NCBI GenBank assembly: GCA_039704465.1
Contig: JASFAU010000002.1
Coordinates: forward strand, 1,850,453-1,914,452
Direction of reading: 5' to 3'
DNA: 64,000 nt
Source: Plasmodiophora brassicae
Lineage: Eukaryota; Endomyxa; Phytomyxea; Plasmodiophorida; Plasmodiophoridae
In this document: positions 34,547-44,512 of the stretch, in pieces
Position numbering within the stretch: the first letter of the stretch is position 1
Layout: the number at the start of each line of letters is the position of its first letter
Made by a program: the position numbers and the translations under genes
The notes under the pieces: generated by a model
The model's input: only the letters and a program-made list of their open reading frames with translations
The model's database searches: none
Told to the model about the DNA's origin: nothing

Positions 34547-35773
34547 TTACTGTCGGGCCTTCTTCATCACGTGGTGTAACGATCGGTTGCTGAACATGCT
34601 GACGAACTGGATGGTGCTGAAGACCCCGCCGATGATTGCACAGAGCTGGACGAGGAAATGCAGGAATGGCTGCCGTCGCTTTGTAAACTGGACCGTGATG
34701 GGCGACAGGTCGTACCGGAAGTAGACGGCCGGCACCTGGAAATGCCCTTCGAGACTGTTCGAGTTCGCCGTGAACTTCCTGCAGGGTTAGAACGGCATGG
34801 CCCCCCCGGGGACAAGCGCCGTCGGTTACCTGGAACGTCCGAGTCGACTTGCCGTTCAGCTCGGTATAGATCGTCGGCACAATCTTGATGTAGTACTCGA
34901 ACGATATCGTGTGGTCGTGGCCTCCGCCGGTGGCTGATTCTGGCTCGATGACCTTGGACACGCCATCGAGCGGATTGAACGCCGATACGTGCCTTCGCAA
35001 CGACGATCCCTCGGTTACTATACGGAGCAGCCGTCCAAGGAATCGGACGATGCGACCTGATGTCAGAGGTGTCGACAGGCTGCTCGCCGTACGACAGGTG
35101 ATGTATGTGATGCGAGCAGTTCATCGGGTGCTTTGAGTCGAAGTACAACTCGGCGAGCTCGTAATGGGCGTGAGCAGAGACGTGGAAGTTGCCGGGAACC
35201 TGCACGACCAGAACTCAGAAAGGGCTAGAAGCGCCCTACGTATGGCGCTCCAGCACCTTCTTAACGAACAGGCTGCCGTGGACTCGGCACCCTTCGCCTT
35301 TGTACTGCCTGGCGGATTCCAGGGTCAACCCTAGCGACGAGAACGATTCGCCCGGGCTGCCCTTCGGGTTGCCGTTCGAGTCCAGCCGCGTCTTGATCAA
35401 ACCGCCACCGACATCCAGCTGATGCGATCCCATGATATCCTGGGCGTCCACCGACACAACTGGCGGTTGCGAGGGTCAGCGTCAATGTCACGAAGCAGAC
35501 GATGGGCTACTGACTGGAGCAGGGCAGCGCGTGCATAGTGATATCCATGTTAATGGTGATACGCGAATCCGGGCCGTCTGTGGACGGGTCCACGAACATG
35601 GTGTTCGTCGTCTCCGTCGTCAGGAAAGAGGCCAGCTCAGACAGGAACAGGAGCGCCATCGTCGCCAGAGCCACGACGGATAAGGCACCACCGGCGGCCG
35701 TCGGCTCGGTCAGGTCTGAGGGGACCTCTCGGTACACATCGAACCGCTTCAACCGGGACATGAACGTCGCCAT
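34547..35773 (-). CDS. ERGIC1/Erv41-Erv46 family ER-Golgi cargo receptor
   Basis: Five exons: 35773-35515, 35459-35257, 35199-35057, 34992-34830, 34774-34547, introns 55-64 nt, 331 aa. Cycles between ER and Golgi in COPII/COPI vesicles. TM1 region: RLKRFDVYREVPSDLTEPTA then ALATMALLFLSELASFLTTE. The lumenal domain has AQDIMGSHQLDVGG, GEGCRVHGSLFVKKVPGNFH, HHIHHLSYGEQPVD. It ends with VPAVYFRYDLSPITVQFTKR and the TM2 QLCAIIGGVFSTIQFV. It lacks the long Cys-rich insertion of ERGIC3/Erv46, so it is closer to ERGIC1 or Erv41. Confidence 0.93.
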
Positions 35774-36003
35774 CGTGAGAGCGATACGCGGTGCGGTCCC
35801 CACAGATCGATGCTGGTTCTAGAACTGGGCGACAGAACCGACTCGATTTCACGAGCGCGGCCTCACGTCATCCACCAGTGCCAGACAGCCACTAGACAAC
35901 GCTCAGGGAGAACCCCATGTCCCACGGTCGGATCAGGCTGCCTCATGTAGCGTAGAATGCCGATTTACTGAACTGTATGCACCATGCGAATGAAGACGAC
36001 TGT

Positions 36004-36582
36004 CTAGTACATGTCCTCGTCTTCGTCCTCGCCGGCGCCCTTCCCGCTCTTGAGCGTCTTTCGCTTGACACGACCAGGTCGGCCCTGACCGAAGGGCGAC
36101 GTCAGCGCGAAGTCGATGTGCTTCTCGCTGTCGACGCGGACGGCGAACGATGGGATGTTGACAATACGGCGACCAACACGGATGTGGCGCTGCTTGATGA
36201 GGACGCGCGCGTGGTGAATGGACTTGGCGAGACCGTCCTTGAAGACCTTGGTCTGCAGACGACGCTCCAGGAACTTCTCCACGGTCAGTGCCAGGATGAA
36301 GTCCAGCTTCTGTTCGGCCTCGGTCAGCAGCCCCATACGGGTCAGACGGCGAAGCAGGGCAGCGCCATCGAAGATGCGGCGAGGGTCCTTCTCCTCCAGC
36401 GTCAGCAGGATACGAGCCGACTTGCGGATCTTGGCGAGAGTCAACTGGACGCGCCACAGTTCACGCTTGTTACGCAGGCCGTACTCACCAACCAGCTTCA
36501 GCTCACGGTCAAGACGCTCCTTCTCGAACATGTGACGGGGCGTCTTGGACGTCTTCGAACAGTTGCGGTAGTCCTTACCCAT
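36004..36582 (-). CDS. RPS9: 40S ribosomal protein S9 (uS4)
   Basis: Single exon, 192 aa. Binds 18S rRNA in the small-subunit body. Diagnostic stretches: [59 protein letters not shown], and the S4 RNA-binding domain [20 protein letters not shown] with [15 protein letters not shown]. The C-terminus is acidic (GEDEDEDMY), as in other eukaryotes. Third-position GC preference is strong, as expected for a highly expressed gene here. Confidence 0.98.
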   Translation of the reverse strand: MGKDYRNCSKTSKTPRHMFEKERLDRELKLVGEYGLRNKRELWRVQLTLAKIRKSARILLTLEEKDPRRIFDGAALLRRLTRMGLLTEAEQKLDFILALTVEKFLERRLQTKVFKDGLAKSIHHARVLIKQRHIRVGRRIVNIPSFAVRVDSEKHIDFALTSPFGQGRPGRVKRKTLKSGKGAGEDEDEDMY

Positions 36583-36987
36583 GGTTGATCCCTGCTCTCG
36601 TCCGCCCTACGAACACACAGACGGCCCGACTCCCGACACGCTACGAACGCTCTGGTAGGCCGGTTATGACCACGGACTCCGTACGGACTACCTACTGCGT
36701 TCTATTAGGGCGACCTCATATATTCGGGCGCACCGATCAGCAACCCGCCCAGGCATTCGTCTCGGCAGCGGCGCCCTGGAACACCGCCGCTACACCGCCA
36801 TGGGTACCAGAGGCAATGCCAGGCTATGCGGATGCTGTCTATCAGGTTTAATTACACGCGCACATCACGTACGGGGGTCTCGTTGACCGCATTAATCCCT
36901 CGACCAATCGACCCAATCGACGCCAGGAGTTCACCCGGGGCGCGCCGACGACGAGAAGCAAAGTAACACAAGGCGAAGTAGCATACA

Positions 36988-37620
36988 ATGGCGTCCATGT
37001 ATTCCTACCTACAACGTGAAGACGATCGTATTCGGTTTCTTATTCGGACGCGACTTTTGGATGATGAACTGAGCGAAACAGTAACCCCTCGGCAGCTTCG
37101 AGAGTTTCTTGAGGAAGAATTGGGCCTGGATCCAGGCACGTTGTACTGCGTTCGACAGCAGATACGTCGGTTGACGGACGAGGTCATTGAAACACTTCGT
37201 GTGACGCATCACCACATTCGGCGACGGCGAAGTGGACGCCGATCAGCCTCGGGCATGTACTTGCATCAGTTACGCCGTCTTTGCCTCCTGCTTAACGTCA
37301 AATGCGATGACATCGGCCCGCTACCGCTGAAGAACAAGATTGTTACGCTACACGCAAGGCTCGCATCGCACCCTGATCTGACACCAGAAGAAATCACACC
37401 GGACAGCATTGCCGAGGCAATCCAGTTCCAGCGCGACATCGTGAGCCTCAGCGGTCACAAGATTAGAACACGACCTGACTCTGACCCGGAACCTACGGTG
37501 GGACCGAAACGGGCGAGAGTGGACGCAGCCACAGCTGCTGCCATGGAGACATGCCGTGCGAACGTCTTGGCCCAGCTGGTGGAGATCGATGCGCATTACA
37601 AGGCACTAATGGGTTATTAA
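36988..37620 (+). CDS. DEK_C-like domain protein, 210 aa
   Basis: Single exon from ATG 36988. Residues 5-70 resemble the DEK C-terminal (DEK_C) helical domain: RFLIRTRLLDDELSETVTPR, QLREFLEEELGLDPGTLYCV, RQQIRRLTDEVIETL. A basic stretch follows (HHHIRRRRSGRRSAS), then a second helical part (MYLHQLRRLCLLLNVKCDDI, PDSIAEAIQFQRDIVSL) and a nuclear-localisation-like GPKRARVDAA. DEK_C domains bind DNA or chromatin, so a nuclear role is likely. Codon use is less GC-biased than the neighbouring NMD3 or RPS9 genes. Specific orthology not established. Confidence 0.6.
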   Translation: MASMYSYLQREDDRIRFLIRTRLLDDELSETVTPRQLREFLEEELGLDPGTLYCVRQQIRRLTDEVIETLRVTHHHIRRRRSGRRSASGMYLHQLRRLCLLLNVKCDDIGPLPLKNKIVTLHARLASHPDLTPEEITPDSIAEAIQFQRDIVSLSGHKIRTRPDSDPEPTVGPKRARVDAATAAAMETCRANVLAQLVEIDAHYKALMGY

Positions 37621-37662
37621 ACCGGTATAGCTTGCGGGCAGGCACTGATGTATGGACATCCG

Positions 37663-37773
37663 GTAAGTAACGCCTTCTCGCTGGGGGTGTCTGCAGGACG
37701 GGCCGGAAGAAGGACAATCGGCTCCGGAGTCCGTGGCGGAGTCCGCAGCGGACCTTACAGTTACTGTCTCAGA
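37663..37773 (+). promoter_or_regulatory. Possible 5' UTR intron of NMD3
   Basis: GTAAGTAACG at 37663 and TTACTGTCTCAG ending at 37772 form a good donor/acceptor pair immediately before the NMD3 ATG. An upstream ATG at 37648 would be out of frame after splicing. Confidence 0.35.
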
Positions 37774-39460
37774 ATGGCGGCGTCGACGCCAGTGACGACA
37801 CTGCCGACCTACCAGGAGCATGTCGGCCATATTCTCTGTTGTACATGTGGCACCTCGATCCTGCCGAACGCGGCGAACATGTGCGGCGACTGTCTGCGCT
37901 CTCAAGTGGATCTGTCCGCCATGTTGAACAAGCAGACGACGGTCGTATTCTGCCGTGAGTGCCAGCGCTACCAGAAAGGGACCATGTGGGCTCCGATGGA
38001 ACTCGAATCAGCCGACCTTCTATCGCTTTGTCTGAAACGCATCAAGGGTCTCGATAAGCTGAAACTTATCGATGCCGGCTTTGTCTGGACGGAACCACAC
38101 TCGCGACGTCTCAAAGTCAAACTCACCGTCCAGTCGTCTGTCCCGCAGCTCAACGACGTCATTGTCCAACAAACGCTCACTATCGAGGTTGTCGTAACCC
38201 TACAACAATGCGAGGATTGCCAGCGCTCGTACACCGAACACGTCTGGAAGGCATGCGTTCAGGTCCGCCAGAAAGCCGACCACAAACGAACCTTCCTGCT
38301 GCTCGAGCAACTAATTCTAAAGCATGGCATGAACCAGGTAAGCTGCTTTGGATTCATGGTGCTGTACTTGGCATCAGGTGTTGTAAAACATATTTTGAAT
38401 GTCTGGCCTTCAGATCATTCAGTATGTGAAGTCGTCGCCTGGCGGGCTCGATCTATTCTTCTCGTCCCGACCGAAAGCCCTTACCATGCTGGATTTTGTT
38501 CAGTCAGTGGTGCCGGCGCGTTCAAAGCAGTCCAAACGCCTGATCTCGCAGGATTTCAAGAGCAACGTCGTCAACTACAAGTTTACAATGCTGGCCGAGA
38601 TCGTCCCGATCTGCAAGCTGGACCTGGTCTGTCTGCCGCGACCCGTGGCAAACGCATGCGGGGGCATATCGCCGCTGCTCGTCTGCACGAAAGTCTCCAC
38701 GACGCTCTCCTTCATCGATCCAGCGACCCTGCAAACCATGGACCTGTCGTCCAGCAAGTTCTTTGCGTCGCCGTTCCGCGCCATACGATCCGCCCAACAA
38801 CTCGTCGAGTACACCGTCCTGGACGTCGTACCGGTGAAGGTCGGGCCGAAGTTCACGCTCGCCGAGGTCACCTGCGCACGATCCGCCGACCTGGGCGTGA
38901 ACGACACCGTCTTCGAGACGGTGACGCACCTGGGCCACCTTCTGAAGCCTGGTGACCTGGCCGCTGGGTACGACCTGACGACCGCGGTCTTCAATGATGA
39001 CGATGTGAAAGCGTTCGGCACGAAGGCGGCGTGGCCGGACGTGGTCCTCGTGAAGAAGACGTACGTGAGGAAGAACCGCGCCCGGCGTCGTAGGTTCAAG
39101 CTGGCACGTTTGGAGAAGAGCGCCCCGGTCGGTGACGATGTCGACAACGACGACGCCATGACGGATGCGGGTGGGCATCAGGGCGAAGGCGACGCTGAAC
39201 GCGACGAGGAAATGTTCCTGCGCGACCTCGAGGAAGATCTGGAACTCCGATGCCGTGTCAACCTGTTCAAACGCGACGATGCCGACCCGACCGCCGCCGC
39301 CAGCAACACCGACTACGACGACGATGATCCCGAATTCCCGGACGTCAGCCTCGATGAGCTATGCCACGACCTCGGCCAAATGTCCACCAACGCACCAGCG
39401 GTCCACGACGACGGCAGCGATGACGACGACGCCGTTGGCGAGAAACGTCGCCAACGGTAG
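37774..39460 (+). CDS. NMD3: NMD3, 60S ribosomal subunit nuclear export adaptor
   Basis: Exons 37774-38337 and 38414-39460, 536 aa. NMD3 bridges pre-60S subunits to the exportin CRM1. N-terminal zinc cysteines: ILCCTCGTSILPNAANMCGD then VVFCRECQRYQKGTMW and QCEDCQRSYTEHVWKACVQV. After the intron: YVKSSPGGLDLFFSSRPKAL, FVQSVVPARSKQSKRLISQD, YKFTMLAEIVPICKLDLVCL, STTLSFIDPATLQTMDLSSS. The C-terminus has a basic RRRRFKLARLEK region, two acidic patches and Leu-rich DVSLDELCHDLGQM, which fits an NES-type signal. Length is normal. Confidence 0.96.
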
Positions 39461-39819
39461 CTACCATTGGCGCGATCCCTATACTACACTCCACACTTCC
39501 ATAGTCGCGTTCATGTTGGACGTGTCTGATGTGTCGCAAAGGAACGGTGTCGGGTACCCATCGACTGGAATGGAAGACATCCGCCCCACGAACGTGCGTG
39601 ATGGAAACAGGCAGGCGATCATGTGCTGTCGTTGCTCCGGTATGGGACGAGCGCGATCGTCGCGTGTGCAGCGCCGGGGCCGCGCGCGCTCCCCGTCGTT
39701 CCCTTCCCGGGCCGGGCCGGGCCACGGCAATGTGCGACAAAAACAGACAGGTGCGGCGACGGCGGCGGCGACGTCGACGAATTGCGGACCGTGCATCACT
39801 TTAGCCCTGATCGCGGGAG

Positions 39820-39836
39820 CGTACAATAATTGTACG
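39820..39836. repeat. 17-bp palindrome copy 1
   Basis: CGTACAATAATTGTACG; right side continues TTCGCG. Part of the left end of the element. Confidence 0.85.
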
Positions 39837-39883
39837 TTCGCGCATTTTTGGGCAATCACGGACCTGAGCCCAATTGAGGCGAA

Positions 39884-39900
39884 CGTACAATTATTGTACG
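39884..39900. repeat. 17-bp palindrome copy 2, perfect to 27 bp
   Basis: CGTACAATTATTGTACG with GCGAA on the left and TTCGC on the right, so the symmetry extends over 39879-39905. Confidence 0.9.
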
Positions 39901-40097
39901 TTCGCTGGCCAAATCCTGCAATTTTCAAAGCTGGATTGTGAAGGAACCACAGCGTTGTGTGCACAGTAAATCAGATCACTCGCCAGCATGCACGTTATAT
40001 TTAGCCCCTGCAGAAAACTGGGCTTCTCCATTCTGTGGTTGTCGAGTCGGTGTGAGCGCACATCGTTCGCACTGGCTGCTCGAAGGTCACATCGACT

Positions 40098-41752
40098 TTG
40101 GCAGCAGCTGTCGTCCGTGCATTCGCTCGGTCGCTAACTGAAGGAGATATTGAGCTTCTGCACAGCCTGTACATTGACATTGCTGATGACGCCGAGGAAC
40201 CGCCGATCGTTGAGTTTACTCGAGACGAGCTTAACGCAAAGACCGTCCATGAGCTGAAGGACTTGGCGGCGTCCCTGAACTTAACGCGTGTCTCGTCCGC
40301 CCCCAAGCCGGTACTGGTTGACCGCATTTTCGAATCGATGGCCAGCGTCAAGCTCATGACCAAGCTGCTGACGCTATGGTTCATGAAGCCCGTTCGAAGC
40401 CCAGGAATGAAAGTGGGATCCGCCAACGAGGTTCACATCTCGACGGCGCTTTCTTCCTGGATGGACATATACGGCAGCGGTTGGTCTGCCGCGAACGGCG
40501 AAATCGTTCATCGCGGTCTCCTTCAGAGCCGCGAAGTTCCCGTTCTGGCGACGTCCATCGATGGGGCCACTGTTCTCCACAGAGTCGTCGATGACGTCGT
40601 TGTATCGTCGCTTGTCTGCGTGATTGAGTTCAAGACGGCGACGGAGAACTCGACGGAACGCGAGGCCAGATCGCGATTGCAGAGCGCCAGGGACATCGTC
40701 GGTGACAGCTGTCGCATGTTCGAATTCGACGCTCGCTCTCCCCTGTTCAAGACGACCGTCTGGACGGCCGCGTATCGTGGACAGTTGCTGCACCACTGCG
40801 CGACGACAACGTGCAACACAGCGCTGTTCGTTAATGCATCAGGCCAAACGATCGTCTACGCGGCGCTTGTATCGTTCAGCCCGGAATGTCTGCAGCAGTA
40901 CCAAGCAATGATCGCCCGCCTAGATGCCGAACTGCAGCCGTTGCTGACGGAAAGAGCACTTGCAAGCTATCCGCCGCACGTCTTCGGTCATGCTGTTGAC
41001 GCATCAACGTTCACGCTTTGGCGCGATCTCGCGAGTGCAATACTGAAACGAAGGGAGGAAGGTCAAACGCTTCCGCCTCTCCACGACGTTGTTCCCCACG
41101 TGGTGTCCATGTGGAACCACTGCAAAGGCGGCCAGGATGTCGTATCGCGGCAACTGAAGAACGTCAAGGTCGACTTCCGGTCCCTGACGCCGAGAGGTTT
41201 CATTAACGTCCGGTTTATCATGTCGTCGTTGCTGAACGCCCACATGCTACATCACCTGCTTCTGAATTCGGACATGTGCTCCGATTTCAGCAGCTATCAT
41301 AAGTGGAAGGCGTTCCTCAATTACCAGAAATCATTCAGCGACTTCCTCTGTGACGTCGCCACACCTGGGTGCCCTCGCAGAGAATGACGTCGGGAGAACT
41401 CGTCGTGGGAGAAGCCTGCATTGCCAGGCCGAGCGGTCTGGACCCTCCGCGCGTACCGCGCTACAACAAGCTCGGCTTCTTTAACAGGGCAGACATGGCA
41501 ACGTTCCGATTGACCATCAGCAACGACCTTACCCATTGGTCGGGGAGCGGGCCATCTCGTTCGTGTGTCGTCTGCGGTGGCCGTACCACGAGCTATTGCC
41601 AATCCTGCACGGTCAACCTGTGCTCGACCAAGCACAGTCGCAACCAGAAAACCTGCTACGAGTTATTCCACTCGTCCAGGACGATTCGCAGGCGAGAAGA
41701 GCCCGCACAGTCAAGCCGCCGGGGTCGTAAGCGATCAATCGGATCTGTTTGA
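40098..41752 (+). CDS. SAP + PD-(D/E)XK nuclease-like + piggyBac-like C-terminal protein
   Basis: Frame 40098-41387 then a second frame to 41752. No in-frame ATG precedes the SAP motif (only TTG at 40098), so the first exon or start is unresolved. Order: SAP motif (ELNAKTVHELKDLAASLNLT), a YqaJ-like nuclease core (GEIVHRGLLQSREVPVLATS, IDGATVL then VCVIEFKTAT, giving D...ExK, plus YRGQLLHHC), then a piggyBac-like third-aspartate region (WNHCKGGQDVVSRQLKN) and LLNAHMLHHLLLN, and finally the cysteine-rich domain CVVCGGRTTSYCQSCTVNLC with a following C-x4-H. First two piggyBac aspartates are not seen. The frame change near 41,380 is an indel or an unusually short intron. Confidence 0.6.
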
Positions 41753-41799
41753 ACTCAATGAACTCTTTCCAATTCACTCATTTGTCACCGCATTCCCAA

Positions 41800-41816
41800 C
41801 GTACAATTATTGTACG
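41800..41816. repeat. 17-bp palindrome copy 3
   Basis: CGTACAATTATTGTACG, about 50 bp after the stop codon of the transposon ORF. Confidence 0.85.
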
Positions 41817-41829
41817 TTCCCCCCTTGAG

Positions 41830-41846
41830 CGTACAATAGTTGTACG
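41830..41846. repeat. 17-bp palindrome copy 4, one mismatch
   Basis: CGTACAATAGTTGTACG, 13 bp from copy 3; a single A-to-G change breaks one base pair. Confidence 0.8.
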
Positions 41847-42034
41847 ATAGCTAAAATAAGCCGACCCCGGGGTGACCTGATTTGGCCAATTTTCGACATC
41901 GAGTTCCTTCTTTACCAGTGATGTAATTTCCTCGTTCTTTCAAAGGCATACTGTGTGGGACGCTGTTTATCTCAGGGAGAAACAACGGCGATTTTCGTCA
42001 AGACACAAAAAATTTCCGATGGGTCAAAGTTGAA

Positions 42035-42051
42035 CGTACAATAATTGTACG
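42035..42051. repeat. 17-bp palindrome copy 5
   Basis: CGTACAATAATTGTACG with GAA left and TTCGCG right, 11 bp inside the right CGATCAGGG end. Confidence 0.85.
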
Positions 42052-42191
42052 TTCGCGGGGTCCGATCAGGGCGTCGGTCAGACCCGACTGTTATGCCGGT
42101 TTTGTCATTGGTCGGCGATTGAACGGCGCCTGGCCGTGTGGGAAGTTGTGCGCGCGCACGCGACCCCTCTGCCCTCCCCGGTACGCGCGCC

Positions 42192-43385
42192 ATGTCCGAC
42201 CTGCAGGTCTTCGCCAAGGGCGCGCACCTGTCCGCCCGTACGTCCGGGCGCCTGGCGACGACCTGGCGTCGAGCTCGGCAGACCTGGCGATGGACGCTGT
42301 CGTCGTTGGCCGTGTCCGCATCGGACCCGTCGCCCGACCTGTTCGGGACGGCGTCGACCGCCGCCCGACGTGACTACCGCCAAGGGCGCGCCTGCCTGGA
42401 CCCGTCCGTCGCCATGCTGCACGACGCCATTGTCCACTTCACGAGAGCGCTCGACGCCGACCCCGGCTTCGCCCTGGCGCTGCTGGGACGCGCCGACGCC
42501 TACACGCAGATGCGGCTGTTCGTCGAGGCCCAGGTCGACTATACGCGCGTGCTGACGCTGCCGACCTGCTCATCCGACCTGCGTCTCCAGGCGCGCATCG
42601 GTCGAGCGCGCGCCTACGACGGCCAGGGTGCCCACGACCTCGCCATTCAAGACGTCACCGATGCCATCGGCGTCGCCGGTGCCGACCGTTCCGCTCTGCT
42701 GGTCTGCCGATCCGAATTGTACCTCGGGTGCCACCGCCTGCAGGCGGCCCTGGACGACGCTCGGGCGGCGGTGGACGTCGGCCCGGTAACCGGGCGCGCC
42801 CTGGCACAGCTCGCCCGGGCGTACTCGGCGCTGGGTGCCCACGATCGTGCCTACCGGGAATGCACACGCGCCTGCGACATGTCGCCAGCGACCGGCGCGC
42901 CGGACGCCTTCATTGCTCGGGCCGCTGTCCTCCTGGCCGATGACAGGCCGACGGCCGCCGTCCTGGATGCCACCGAGGCCGTCCAACGGGCGCCGTCCTG
43001 CCCCGACGCGTACCTGCAACGTGCCGCCGTGTACAAGGCCCTGGAGCTGTGGGACGACGCGATTGCCGACCTGACGACGGCCGCCAGGCTGGCACCGTAT
43101 GACGGGGCCGTCCTCGACGATCGGGCAGCGTGCCTGGAGGCCATCGGCGAGCATGAACGCGCGATCCAGGACCGTGCCCAGGCCCTGCGTATCGCCGGCG
43201 ATTGCGACCTGGCCGTCAAGGCGTTCGAGCGCGAGGCCATGGTCAATGCCAAGTCCAGGGTGGACAGGTGGTCGCGAACCAGACGCGCGCCCGCGGACGC
43301 CAAATGGAATACCGATGGCGACGACGACGACGACAGTACCGGGCAGGAAGTCGTTGACGGCGCAGACGTAAATGGGCATCAATGA
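42192..43385 (+). CDS. Tetratricopeptide repeat protein, 397 aa
   Basis: Single exon from ATG 42192. At least six TPR-like helical hairpins: AIVHFTRALDADPGFALALL, GRADAYTQMRLFVEAQVDYT, ARAYSALGAHDRAYRECTRA, AYLQRAAVYKALELWDDAIA, DRAACLEAIGEHERAIQDRA. The N-terminus is basic with Ser/Arg, the C-terminus acidic (GDDDDDDSTGQE). TPR arrays are protein-interaction scaffolds; no other domain identifies a partner. It starts 121 bp after the transposon's right end, so that element may have landed in its promoter. Confidence 0.75.
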   Translation: MSDLQVFAKGAHLSARTSGRLATTWRRARQTWRWTLSSLAVSASDPSPDLFGTASTAARRDYRQGRACLDPSVAMLHDAIVHFTRALDADPGFALALLGRADAYTQMRLFVEAQVDYTRVLTLPTCSSDLRLQARIGRARAYDGQGAHDLAIQDVTDAIGVAGADRSALLVCRSELYLGCHRLQAALDDARAAVDVGPVTGRALAQLARAYSALGAHDRAYRECTRACDMSPATGAPDAFIARAAVLLADDRPTAAVLDATEAVQRAPSCPDAYLQRAAVYKALELWDDAIADLTTAARLAPYDGAVLDDRAACLEAIGEHERAIQDRAQALRIAGDCDLAVKAFEREAMVNAKSRVDRWSRTRRAPADAKWNTDGDDDDDSTGQEVVDGADVNGHQ

Positions 43386-43427
43386 ATTGTACTACCTGTA
43401 GGTCGTCGGGACGTCCAAGGATCAGCC

Positions 43428-44240
43428 CTAGAAAGGCGGTTGTTGGGGTCCGCCGACGGTGCTGGCAGTCGGCGGCGAGCCCAGGAAGTCGCCGGAGAAC
43501 TGGGAGAACATGGAGTCCTCGGGGGCGGACTCCTTCTCGAACTTGTCGAGGTCCTTGTCGAGCGGGTCCTGCATGTACTGCATGAGCAGATCGCTCTGGT
43601 GGAAGATGTCGATCTCGGGCAGGCCGCGCAGCTTGACGACGTTCAGCGGCACCTGCATCGTGATGCGCTGCTCGATGTTGGTCGAGTCGATCAGGGCGCC
43701 CAGCGACGACTTGACCGGCGACAGGATCTTTGCATTGCGCGCCAGGCGATGCGCGTCGAGCTGAACAATGGCACGCACACGTTCAGGACGGCGGCGACAT
43801 TCGCAGATGACGCTCCGATATACCTGAGCCTTGGCCTTCTGCCATGTTTGGGCATACCTGCGTTCCGTCTCTGCCTGACGAACAGCGTTCTCGGCGGCTT
43901 CGCGTTCGCGCCGGGCGGCCCATTCGGCCTCGAGGCGTTTCAGGCGGGCCTCCCGAGCCGCCTTCTCCTCCGCGAGGACCTGTGCGCGCGCCGCCTTCCG
44001 GGCATCATCGGCCACCTTCCATTCCGCATAGTACAGCTTCCGGGCCGCCTTGATGGCGTCCTTCACCTGTCGTCGTGCGTGATTCGACGCGACCGGCATG
44101 AGTGGACGGCGGAACGGCGCGCACCACAACGCGTCGCCACAAACAGGGTCGCCGCTCGCAATGCGCGCGTGCGGGCCGGCCCACAACGTATCTGTACACC
44201 GGCGGGAACAGGTCGCCAGCTGGGCATTGGCACGCTTCAT
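43428..44240 (-). CDS. Coiled-coil protein with N-terminal cysteines
   Basis: 270 aa if translation starts at ATG 44240 (an alternative ATG at 44262 is in another frame and would need an intron). The N-terminal about 45 residues contain CSRRC, VCGDALWC. The middle is an Ala/Arg/Glu-rich single helix (ARAQVLAEEKAAREARLKRL, EAEWAARREREAAENAVRQA). The C-terminal part is distinct: DSTNIEQRITMQVPLNVVKL, GLPEIDIFHQSDLLMQYMQD, and ends GGPQQPPF. The C-terminal motif looks conserved but I do not recognise it. Confidence 0.55.
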   Translation of the reverse strand: MKRANAQLATCSRRCTDTLWAGPHARIASGDPVCGDALWCAPFRRPLMPVASNHARRQVKDAIKAARKLYYAEWKVADDARKAARAQVLAEEKAAREARLKRLEAEWAARREREAAENAVRQAETERRYAQTWQKAKAQVYRSVICECRRRPERVRAIVQLDAHRLARNAKILSPVKSSLGALIDSTNIEQRITMQVPLNVVKLRGLPEIDIFHQSDLLMQYMQDPLDKDLDKFEKESAPEDSMFSQFSGDFLGSPPTASTVGGPQQPPF

Positions 44241-44512
44241 GGCCCAACACGATCTTCGGCATGACGTGTCGACCCTCCTGCTGTCAACTGTGTAGACGTC
44301 GCTGGACACCTCGCTCGGATGGGTCCGAAGGTGCTTGCTGTATATCGAGCATAACGTGAGTGCGCTGGTACCAGCACGGTGGTCTCGTAAAATGATTTCG
44401 TTTGACGACTGGAGTACCCGTTACAGGGTCGCCTGCATTGTCGGGTGCGCCAACCCAATCGCCAGCGGTCCCGAATATGGATGGCGGGCGTCGGTGACGG
44501 GACTAAGAGTTC

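Larger units (their letters stand above)
39805..42071. mobile_element. Candidate piggyBac-related transposon with CCCTGATCG inverted ends
   Basis: Left end at 39805 reads CCCTGATCG and the right end at 42071 is its exact inverse (CGATCAGGG, 42063-42071). Inside each end, within 10-40 bp, lies a 17-bp palindrome CGTACAATWATTGTACG flanked by TTC/GAA. The element is about 2.27 kb and holds one main coding region (40098-41752) on plus. Ends beginning CCC recall piggyBac elements, but the flanks are TTTAG and CGTC, so the expected TTAA duplication is absent. Boundaries are inferred. Confidence 0.6.

Noticed and set aside
39800..42075. TTAA target duplication expected for a piggyBac element
   Set aside because: Flanking bases are TTTAG and CGTC; no TTAA at either end, so piggyBac-type insertion is not demonstrated.
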